Assembly: GCA_024641555.1 (NCBI GenBank)
Contig: JAHECV010000042.1
Location: 1 to 5,633, forward strand
Source: Candidatus Planktophila sp.
GTDB lineage: Bacteria; Actinomycetota; Actinomycetes; Nanopelagicales; Nanopelagicaceae
Direction: 5' to 3'
Length of the DNA stretch: 5,633 nucleotides
In this document: one piece after another, positions 1 to 5,562 of the stretch
Layout of the letters: every line of letters begins with the position of its first letter
Position numbering within the stretch: the stretch's first letter is position 1
Program-made: the position numbers and the translations under genes
The notes under the pieces: generated by a model
Told to the model about the DNA's origin: nothing
The model's database searches: none
What the model saw: the letters and a program-made list of their open reading frames with translations, nothing else

Positions 1-200
1 ATATTGTTGTTCAAGTAACTCGCCAAGAACCACCTGTTTGGGGGGATCAAAACACGGCTAAAGAACTTCACTCCTTAATTAAGGGAGATAAGCGCTTTGA
101 ACATTTAATCGCCGGAGCTTCTGAAAGTTATAAGAGTCGCCGTGCCCAGATTGCCGAAGATGCCTACGGAGAATTGACTGAGGTAATCAAGAAAAAATGA
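1..200 (+). CDS. C-terminal end of an unrecognised protein (5' truncated)
   Basis: An open frame enters from the left edge (first full codon at base 3) and ends in TGA at 198-200, giving 65 residues. The tail is hydrophilic and probably helical, rich in Lys, Glu, Arg and Ala, and ends in three lysines (EVIKKK). It contains the segment RQEPPVWGDQ but no motif that I can assign to a family. There is no membrane segment in the visible part. Its stop overlaps the start of the next gene in an ATGA, so the two are probably co-transcribed and translationally coupled. That links it to a small membrane protein but does not reveal its function. The frame is supported by clean codon use and the overlap geometry. 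The N-terminal part is outside the window. Confidence 0.75.
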   Translation, partial: IVVQVTRQEPPVWGDQNTAKELHSLIKGDKRFEHLIAGASESYKSRRAQIAEDAYGELTEVIKKK

Positions 201-526
201 GATTTAGAACTTGGATGAAGAAAACCAAAGCCGGACACTTTCTTTGGCGCGTAATCATCGGCATCGCAGGAGGATCGGTAACAGTTGTTGGAGCAATTGC
301 TTTAGTCGGTCCTGGTCCCGGAATATTAATAGTTCTTGCGGGACTTGGAATTTTGGCATCGGAATTTGCGTGGGCTGCGCGAGTAATGGTTCACACCAGG
401 ACATATGCGCAAAAAGCGGCGGATAAAGTTGGAATTCCAAAATGGGCACAACTGGCGATGGTTGCCGGCGCTGCTGTAATTTCCATAATTGTGATCTTGT
501 ATTTACATTCAGCAGGCAAGTTGTAA
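197..526 (+). CDS. Small PGPGW-family (TIGR02611-like) membrane protein
   Basis: This 109-residue protein has a basic N-terminus (RFRTWMKKTK) and a long hydrophobic stretch at about 18-60, interrupted by the glycine/proline turn VGPGPG at 37-42. A further membrane segment lies at about 86-104. The order hydrophobic helix, PGPG turn, LIVLAGLGILASEFAWA is the hallmark of the PGPGW family (Pfam PF09656, TIGR02611), small putative transmembrane proteins common in actinobacteria. The usual Trp after PGPG is Ile here (I43). The family has no established biochemical role, and I assign none. The start is chosen at 197 because its ATGA overlaps the upstream stop. The ATG at 212 is a possible alternative, and neither has a strong ribosome binding site. 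The positive N-terminus predicts a cytoplasmic N-terminal end. Confidence 0.85.
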   Translation: MRFRTWMKKTKAGHFLWRVIIGIAGGSVTVVGAIALVGPGPGILIVLAGLGILASEFAWAARVMVHTRTYAQKAADKVGIPKWAQLAMVAGAAVISIIVILYLHSAGKL

Positions 527-538
527 CGATCAACGTTA
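524..538. repeat. Short inverted repeat in the gap before the nitroreductase gene
   Basis: TAACG, a 5-base spacer (ATCAA), then CGTTA form a perfect 5-bp inverted repeat. It starts on the stop codon of the membrane-protein gene and touches the proposed -10 box at 537. It has no following T-run, so it is not an intrinsic terminator. It could be a small operator half-site pair or chance. Confidence 0.3.
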
Positions 539-542
539 TTCT
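537..542 (+). promoter_or_regulatory. Candidate -10 box for the nitroreductase gene (leaderless type)
   Basis: TATTCT fits the actinobacterial TANNNT -10 pattern and ends 8 nt before the ATG at 551. That would place transcription start at or very near the start codon. No convincing -35 was found at 16-18 bp. The intervening CTCCTCTC contains no Shine-Dalgarno sequence, which agrees with leaderless translation. Compare the very similar arrangement at 3219-3235. Confidence 0.45.
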
Positions 543-550
543 CTCCTCTC

Positions 551-1123
551 ATGAGAGCAGAGACATCACAACCAGTTCACGAAATTATTGCCACTCGCCG
601 CAGCCCACGTTCGTTAAACCCAACAGTTGCACTTGATGACCAAGACCTAATTGCGATCCTTGAGGCCGCCCGTTGGGCGCCATCTGCATTTAATGGTCAA
701 CCTTGGAGATTTTTTGTAGGTCGCCGCGGAGATGAAATATTTCAAAAAACTCTCGAAAATCTAAGTCCGTTTAATCAAAGTTGGGCGAAAAGCGCCTCGG
801 CCTTAATCACCGTAGCGGCGAAGACGACGAAAGATGATGGAACTATCAACGCTGATTATCAGTACGACTGCGGGTTGGCCGTAGCGCAAATGGTTTTTGA
901 GGTTCATCACCGAGGTTTTGTGGCTCATCAAATGACTGGGTTTGACCGCGTTAAAAGCGCAGAAATATTGGATATGACAACAGATTTAACCGCGGTTGTT
1001 GTAATTGCAATCGGAAAACAAGATGCACCCGAAAAACTTGAAGGACCAGCTGCAGAACGCGAACTTGCACCGCGAGTACGTAAAGAACTTTCTGAGATCG
1101 TTATTGCAGGCCTGCCAAAGTAA
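551..1123 (+). CDS. Nitroreductase-family FMN-dependent oxidoreductase
   Basis: The 190-residue protein has the nitroreductase fold signature (PF00881). An N-terminal FMN phosphate-binding RRSPR lies at 16-20, followed by ARWAPSAFNGQPWRF (40-54), where P44, S45 and N48 sit in the usual flavin-contacting loop. Then come the YDCGLAVAQM helix (105-114), a mid-protein GF segment and the core strand AVVVIAIG (148-155). The C-terminal Arg-rich tail (RELAPRVRK) matches the family's closing segment. Such enzymes are cytoplasmic flavoproteins, usually dimers, reducing nitro compounds, quinones or other acceptors with NAD(P)H; the true substrate cannot be read from the sequence. Length is normal. ATG at 551 is the only sensible start, because no in-frame start lies in the 24-bp gap upstream. 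There is no Shine-Dalgarno site. The gene converges on kynA with one base between the stops. Confidence 0.9.
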   Translation: MRAETSQPVHEIIATRRSPRSLNPTVALDDQDLIAILEAARWAPSAFNGQPWRFFVGRRGDEIFQKTLENLSPFNQSWAKSASALITVAAKTTKDDGTINADYQYDCGLAVAQMVFEVHHRGFVAHQMTGFDRVKSAEILDMTTDLTAVVVIAIGKQDAPEKLEGPAAERELAPRVRKELSEIVIAGLPK

Positions 1124-1124
1124 T

Positions 1125-1937
1125 TTAAAACTGCGAACGGATCTCCCAAAGATCTTTGAATACCGGATTAAATAAAGTGCTTGCTAAATATTTAACTCCG
1201 TCGGACCCACCAGTTCCAGACTTCTGTCCAATAGTTCTTTCAACCATTTTTACGTGGCGATAACGCCATTCTTGTAGCCCTTCATCAATATCAACTAAAC
1301 GCTCGCACACCATTGCAGATTCTGGATCACTGCGATGTACCTCAAGCAGCGCGTCTAAAACTCGCGCATCAGATTGGTAGTGTGTTGATTTATCGCGGCT
1401 AAGAATTTCATCCGGAATTTTATGTCCACGTTTTGCGAGATAGGCAAGCGTGGAATCCCAAATTGAATTACGTGAAGAAATCTCGGCAATTTCTCTCTGA
1501 ATATCTAACGGTAGATGAGATGCCATCTTTGAATCACGGCGCCCCAACAATGCTTCTACCATTCTAAATTGTGCAGATTGAAAACCGCTTGATGAAGATA
1601 GATAGCCGCGGAAAGCGTTAAATTGCAGGGGAGTCATGGTTTCTAAAATATCTACCTGAGTTACGCAAACTTTTAGAATAGTGCGAATGCGACCTAAGAT
1701 CGCCAGCGAACGATGGGTATCACCAGCTTCAAGAGATTTCGCCGCAGCGCTGAACTCGTGAATTAATTGCTTAAACCAGAGCTCATAACTCTGATGGATG
1801 ATGATGAAGAGCATTTCATCATGTTCTGGCTCATCAGATCCCGCAACTTTAGATAAAGGCTTTTGCAGCTCTAATAATTCATCGACTGCAAGATAGGAAG
1901 TGTAAGTTAGGGCGGAATCGAATTTTGGATCGCTCAT
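1125..1937 (-). CDS. kynA: Tryptophan 2,3-dioxygenase
   Basis: The product is the haem enzyme that opens the indole ring of L-tryptophan with O2 to give N-formylkynurenine, the first step of the kynurenine pathway, in the cytoplasm. The 270-residue length fits bacterial family members. Visible motifs are HDEMLFIIIHQSYELWFK (39-56, with distal His48), FRGYLSSSSGFQSAQFR (109-125, with substrate-carboxylate Arg110 and Ser117), and WRYRHVKMVERTIG (224-237), in which His228 is the proximal haem ligand. GTGG follows with Thr242. Spacings H48-R110 (62) and H228-T242 (14) match the Xanthomonas enzyme (H55/R117, H240/T254). The residue four before Arg110 is Phe106, as in human TDO, instead of the Tyr of the Xanthomonas enzyme. 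ATG overlaps the kynU stop as ATGA with no Shine-Dalgarno site, so translation is probably coupled to kynU. Confidence 0.97.
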   Translation of the reverse strand: MSDPKFDSALTYTSYLAVDELLELQKPLSKVAGSDEPEHDEMLFIIIHQSYELWFKQLIHEFSAAAKSLEAGDTHRSLAILGRIRTILKVCVTQVDILETMTPLQFNAFRGYLSSSSGFQSAQFRMVEALLGRRDSKMASHLPLDIQREIAEISSRNSIWDSTLAYLAKRGHKIPDEILSRDKSTHYQSDARVLDALLEVHRSDPESAMVCERLVDIDEGLQEWRYRHVKMVERTIGQKSGTGGSDGVKYLASTLFNPVFKDLWEIRSQF

Positions 1938-3208
1938 GTGACACGCGAATCTGTTGTTTTGATCTTTTCATATTGACGCGACGACACTAAATCTCGGATT
2001 CGCGCAAAGCCATCCCAGACTTCAACGTAAGAAGTTGGCAGGGGAGCGATGGCTAAGCGAATTGAATCTGGGGTTCGGTAATCTGGAATTACATCGGCGA
2101 ATTCGCGAAGTGCAACACAGATACGGGCTGCATCAGGATGGCCAAGTGAAATATGTCCGCCACGTTCTTGTGGATTTCGCGAAGTAAGCAAGGTAAATCC
2201 TAGATCGGCTAACCATGCGTCATAAAGTTGAATCATCATCTCGGTGCCGATTGCAGCTTTCTCGGAGATGGCGGCGATACCAGCCTCTTCAATCATCGTG
2301 AACGCGCTCTTAATGCAACGCAAACCGATTAGCGATGGGCTAGCAATTTGGAATCCGCGAATACCTTCAGCCTTTTCAAATACCGCGCCCATCGCAAATT
2401 GATCACCTTGCGAGAACCAACCTTGAATTGGAACTTGTAACTCAGCTTGAACTTTCTTATTTACATATAACCAGGCAGGTGAACCTGGCCCAGAGTTTCC
2501 GTATTTATATGTGCATCCGACCGCAATATCTACACCGTTCTTATCAAAATCCATCTCAATTGCACCAACAGCATGGCTGGCGTCCCACAACATAAATGCA
2601 CCGTGTTTACGTACCAAATCTGTTAAGGATTTGATGTCATTACGCGCACCTGACCGGTACTGAATAACCTCGAGTGTTACAAGTGCGACGTCATCACTTA
2701 AGTAAGGTTCCAATATTTCTGTTGTGATTCGCTCGTTCTCAGCTGAACCAGGAGTTTCGTTATCGATAATTACTAATTTAAGACCGAGTTGCTTTGCGAT
2801 GCCGTCGAGAATGTAGCGATCTGTCGGAAAGTTAGCGGCATCGGTGATTATTGTCTTTCTACCTGGCCTAGCGTTGATCGCTGCAAGTGCCAATTGATAG
2901 AAATTAACTGACGTCGTATCGCAAGCCAGTACCTGTCCTGCTGCCGCACCCAAAGTCGAGCGCCCGATTAAATCGCCGGTTGGTTGCGCCTCATCAACCC
3001 AATGACCCCAACCCGTTACAACTTCTGGGCCCCATTCATCTTTCAGAAAAGAATTGACCGCTTCAATCGTCGTAAGTGGCAACCGACCAAGTGAATTGCC
3101 ATCTAAATAGCAGATGTTGGGATCGCTGATTACGAACTGTGAACGGAAGCGAGCCAGTGGATCGCGAGAATCTAGATCTAGAGCAAATTGGCGGTCGGTG
3201 GCTTTCAT
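1934..3208 (-). CDS. kynU: Kynureninase
   Basis: This PLP enzyme hydrolyses L-kynurenine to anthranilate and L-alanine. The 424 residues cover the whole aminotransferase-fold protein. YLDGNSLGRLP (34-44) is the family N-terminal signature, NFPTDRY (126-132) holds the conserved Asp130, and WDASHAVGAIEMDF (208-221) carries Asp209 and His212. TYKYGNSGPGSPAW (233-246) holds the Schiff-base Lys235 after Tyr234, with Trp264 downstream. Spacing of D209/H212/Y234/K235/W264 equals that of human D250/H253/Y275/K276/W305. The loop after the lysine reads GNS where LNG is usual. The gene is first in the operon and overlaps kynA by 4 bp. No formamidase is present in the window. ATG at 3208 is used because no in-frame start lies upstream. 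An AGGAGA sits 15 nt before it, too far for a normal ribosome binding site. Confidence 0.97.
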   Translation of the reverse strand: MKATDRQFALDLDSRDPLARFRSQFVISDPNICYLDGNSLGRLPLTTIEAVNSFLKDEWGPEVVTGWGHWVDEAQPTGDLIGRSTLGAAAGQVLACDTTSVNFYQLALAAINARPGRKTIITDAANFPTDRYILDGIAKQLGLKLVIIDNETPGSAENERITTEILEPYLSDDVALVTLEVIQYRSGARNDIKSLTDLVRKHGAFMLWDASHAVGAIEMDFDKNGVDIAVGCTYKYGNSGPGSPAWLYVNKKVQAELQVPIQGWFSQGDQFAMGAVFEKAEGIRGFQIASPSLIGLRCIKSAFTMIEEAGIAAISEKAAIGTEMMIQLYDAWLADLGFTLLTSRNPQERGGHISLGHPDAARICVALREFADVIPDYRTPDSIRLAIAPLPTSYVEVWDGFARIRDLVSSRQYEKIKTTDSRVT

Positions 3209-3243
3209 AGTTGAAAGGTACGCTCTCCTATCGTGGCGCGCAA
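3209..3243 (-). promoter_or_regulatory. Candidate kynUA promoter (leaderless type)
   Basis: Read on the minus strand: TTGCGC (3243-3238), a 17-bp spacer, TACCTT (3220-3215), 6 nt, then the kynU ATG at 3208. The -10 fits TANNNT and its last base is 7 nt before the A of ATG, the classical distance for transcription starting at the start codon. The -35 matches only the TTG of TTGACA. The -35 lies inside the first codons of the divergent uup gene. Confidence 0.5.
3219..3224 (+). promoter_or_regulatory. Candidate -10 box for the uup-type gene
   Basis: TACGCT fits TANNNT and ends 8 nt before the GTG at 3233. It shares the TA at 3219-3220 with the opposing kynU -10. No good -35 is visible at 17-18 bp upstream, inside kynU. 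A weak GAAAGG lies 14 nt before GTG, too distant to be a convincing ribosome binding site, so leaderless expression is the simpler reading. Confidence 0.4.
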
Positions 3244-5002
3244 TCTTGTCAATATCGAAGAGGTCTCAAAGGCCTTTGATATTAGAGCGCTATTAGAAAA
3301 CGTTTCGCTCGGCGTTTCTGAAGGTGAGCGCATCGGAATCGTTGGCCGTAACGGTTCCGGAAAAAGTACATTAATGAAAGTTATTGCAGCCGCTGAGCTT
3401 CCTGATAACGGACGAGTTACCAAAGCCAATAGTGTAAAAATCGGGCTTCTTTCGCAAGTGGATAAAGCTGATGCAAATTCCAGCGTTGGTGATGTTGTTC
3501 TAGGCAATTTAGAAAAACATCAATGGGCGAGCAATTCAAAGGTACGAGAAGTTTTCACAGGACTGTTTGGTGGGTTTGATGACCATCTCTTCGAAAGAAA
3601 ATTTGGAACGCTATCCGGTGGCGAAAAGCGCAGAGTGGGTTTAGCTAAGCTTTTAATTGATGACCTTGATTTAATTTTATTGGACGAACCTACTAACCAC
3701 TTAGATGTTGAAGGTGTCGCCTGGCTGGCAAGCCATTTAAATCAACGGAAAAACTTAGCCGTTTTAGTTATCACGCACGACCGTTGGTTCCTTGATGCGG
3801 TAACAGATCGAACTTGGGAAGTTGTAGAAGGAAAAGTTGAAGAATACGACGGAGGATATTCGGCATTTGTACTTGCCAAAGCTGAACGAGCCCGTCAGGC
3901 AAATGCAATGGATGCACGCCGCAATAACTTGATCCGTAAAGAGTTAGCTTGGTTGCGTCGTGGAGCGCCGGCACGCACAACAAAGCCAAAATTTAGAGTC
4001 GATGCTGCAAACGTATTAATTGCAGAAGAGCCGGCACCGCGTGATCAGGGCGAGTTATTGAAGTTTGCGCGAAACAGACTTGGTAACACTGTTTACGAGG
4101 TCCACCATGCACAAATTCGCGCAGGCGAGAAAGAGTTGATTGACGATCTTTACTGGAACGTTGGTCCAGGAGATCGCATAGGCATCGTCGGAATCAATGG
4201 CGCTGGAAAGACCACCTTGATGCGAACTTTGGCAGGACAAATTCAACCTTTCGCAGGAAAACTAGTTACTGGCGTGACAGTAAAAGCGGCATTTTTGACT
4301 CAGCACCTAGATGAGTTAAATCCAACTTGGCGGGTTCTAGAAGCAGTTGAAAAAGTAGCAGCACATATTGAACTCGGAAATGGAAAATCTCTCTCTGCTT
4401 CACAACTTTGTGAGCGCTTAGGTTTCGATAAGGACTCACAATGGACTCCCGTAGGCGATCTTTCTGGCGGTGAAAAACGCCGTTTACAGCTAACTCGATT
4501 ACTAATGGATTCACCAAATGTGCTTTTACTTGATGAACCAACTAATGATTTTGATATTGAGACTTTGACCGAGCTAGAAGATCTCCTAGATAGCTTTGGT
4601 GGAACTTTGATTGTGATTTCGCACGATCGCTATTTTCTCGAACGCGTTTGCGATCGCTTCGTAGGTTTACTTGGTGATGGCGCGCTTCGTGATTTGCCAA
4701 GAGGAGTGGATCAGTATTTAGAACAGAGAAACGATTCGTTAACCAAACCCTTAGAGGCTGCTAAGGATAAAACAGTTTCTTCTGCGGCCGAAGAACGACA
4801 ATTGAAGAAAGATTTAACCAGAGTGGAAAGACAGATTCAAAAGGCGAAGGATAGGGTGACCGAACTGGAAGACGCTCTAGAAGCGGCGGCATTTAACCCC
4901 GAAGAATTAATGAGAATCAGCGCGGAATTAGAAGCACAACGGAGTGAACTAAACACTCGCGAAGAAGAATGGCTTCAAATCACTGATCGACTGGAGCCTT
5001 GA
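3233..5002 (+). CDS. uup: ABC-F ATPase, Uup type
   Basis: A soluble protein of 589 residues with two ABC domains and no membrane segments, as expected for ABC-F ribosome-associated ATPases. Domain 1 has Walker A GRNGSGKST (38-46), signature LSGGE (127-131), Walker B ending LLDEP with Glu152, and switch His182. Domain 2 has GINGAGKTT (320-328), LSGGE (410-414), LLLDEP with Glu435, and His464. The linker at about 212-262 contains ELAWLRRGAPARTTKPKFR, the ABC-F interdomain (tRNA-contacting) signature. Only about 45 residues precede signature 1, so the EttA arm is absent. A charged coiled coil at about 515-588 matches the Uup C-terminal domain, which is known to bind nucleic acid in the E. coli protein. 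Both ATPase sites look intact. GTG at 3233 is the start. A role at the translating or assembling ribosome is inferred from the family. Assignment to Uup rather than another ABC-F is likely, not certain. Confidence 0.92.
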   Translation: MARNLVNIEEVSKAFDIRALLENVSLGVSEGERIGIVGRNGSGKSTLMKVIAAAELPDNGRVTKANSVKIGLLSQVDKADANSSVGDVVLGNLEKHQWASNSKVREVFTGLFGGFDDHLFERKFGTLSGGEKRRVGLAKLLIDDLDLILLDEPTNHLDVEGVAWLASHLNQRKNLAVLVITHDRWFLDAVTDRTWEVVEGKVEEYDGGYSAFVLAKAERARQANAMDARRNNLIRKELAWLRRGAPARTTKPKFRVDAANVLIAEEPAPRDQGELLKFARNRLGNTVYEVHHAQIRAGEKELIDDLYWNVGPGDRIGIVGINGAGKTTLMRTLAGQIQPFAGKLVTGVTVKAAFLTQHLDELNPTWRVLEAVEKVAAHIELGNGKSLSASQLCERLGFDKDSQWTPVGDLSGGEKRRLQLTRLLMDSPNVLLLDEPTNDFDIETLTELEDLLDSFGGTLIVISHDRYFLERVCDRFVGLLGDGALRDLPRGVDQYLEQRNDSLTKPLEAAKDKTVSSAAEERQLKKDLTRVERQIQKAKDRVTELEDALEAAAFNPEELMRISAELEAQRSELNTREEEWLQITDRLEP

Positions 5003-5010
5003 TATAAAGT
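5003..5010 (+). promoter_or_regulatory. Candidate -10 region for the UPF0114 gene
   Basis: TATAAAGT occupies the 15-bp gap after the uup-type stop. It offers TATAAA (5003-5008) or TAAAGT (5005-5010, a TANNNT match ending 7 nt before the ATG at 5018). No Shine-Dalgarno sequence is present in the gap, so a leaderless transcript in addition to read-through from upstream is plausible. No clear -35 is seen. Confidence 0.4.
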
Positions 5011-5017
5011 TTGGACT

Positions 5018-5548
5018 ATGAAATCTATAGTTCACGCAATTGAATCTATTCTCTTTCGCTCACGATGGTTATTAACCCCGCTCTATTTAGGTTTGGTTGG
5101 CGCTTTAGCTCTTCTTGCCTACAGATTCGCATTGGATTTCATCAAACTCGCCAAACATATGGGCGATGTTGACGCGCATACTTTTACGCTAGATCTTCTT
5201 GCCCTTCTAGACCTAACGCTCCTGGCAAATTTAATTCTGATGGTGATCTTCGCTGGATATGAAAATTTCATTTCACGTATAGATATTGCTCAAAATTCAG
5301 CAGATCGACCACATTGGATGGGAACTATTGATTTCAGTGGACTTAAGATCAAGTTAATTGGTTCTTTAGTTGCCATTTCAGTCATTGAACTATTGAAAGA
5401 CTTTATTGAACTCTCTGGACAAGATCATGTTGGCGATGGAACAAAGTGGAGAGTTCTAATCCACCTAACCTTTGTTGCATCAGGAGTCCTCTTTGCACTG
5501 ATGGATTGGATTGCGGATAAGCGGGAGTTTCAAGGTACTCATTCCTAA
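5018..5548 (+). CDS. yqhA: UPF0114 (YqhA-type) integral membrane protein
   Basis: The 176-residue protein matches the UPF0114/YqhA layout (PF03350). It has an N-terminal SRWLLTPLYLGL (15-26), a first membrane helix at about 18-39, and the family core LLDLTLLANLILMVIFAGYENF (63-84) with a second helix. Then come SRIDI (86-90), a W-G-x-I/M-D segment (100-105), GLKIKL (108-113) leading into a third helix, and IHLTFVASGVLFALMDW (148-164) as the fourth. Order and wording closely follow what I recall of E. coli YqhA. The family is poorly characterised, with no agreed function, so none is given. It is slightly longer than the E. coli protein, with a hydrophilic C-terminal tail. ATG at 5018 follows the uup-type stop by 15 bp on the same strand. 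Confidence 0.92.
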   Translation: MKSIVHAIESILFRSRWLLTPLYLGLVGALALLAYRFALDFIKLAKHMGDVDAHTFTLDLLALLDLTLLANLILMVIFAGYENFISRIDIAQNSADRPHWMGTIDFSGLKIKLIGSLVAISVIELLKDFIELSGQDHVGDGTKWRVLIHLTFVASGVLFALMDWIADKREFQGTHS

Positions 5549-5562
5549 GGCAGAATGGCCTA

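Noticed and set aside
1147..1158. Palindrome CAAAGATCTTTG as a terminator or operator at the kynA end
   Set aside because: It lies within kynA codons for the conserved C-terminal end, has no loop and no T-run, and a 12-bp palindrome is expected about once by chance in this window.
3224..3229. AGGAGA (minus strand) as the kynU ribosome binding site
   Set aside because: The spacer to the ATG is 15 nt, too long for efficient use, and no in-frame start codon lies closer to it.
3205..3507. Long minus-strand open frame opposite the start of the uup-type gene
   Set aside because: It is a shadow of the conserved first ABC domain; its translation is low-complexity (Ser/Thr/Pro/Leu) with no recognisable motif.
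4266..4541. Minus-strand open frames opposite the second ABC domain
   Set aside because: They are antisense to a conserved coding region, with no family resemblance and no start signal.
1125..5002. A new defence or mobile system around the ABC ATPase
   Set aside because: The ATPase has full ABC-F/Uup features and its neighbours are metabolic or membrane housekeeping genes; there are no nuclease, toxin, integrase or repeat signatures.
5546..5562. Hairpin AGGC...GCCT after the UPF0114 gene as an intrinsic terminator
   Set aside because: The stem is only 4 bp, there is no T-run, and it overlaps the start of the next gene.
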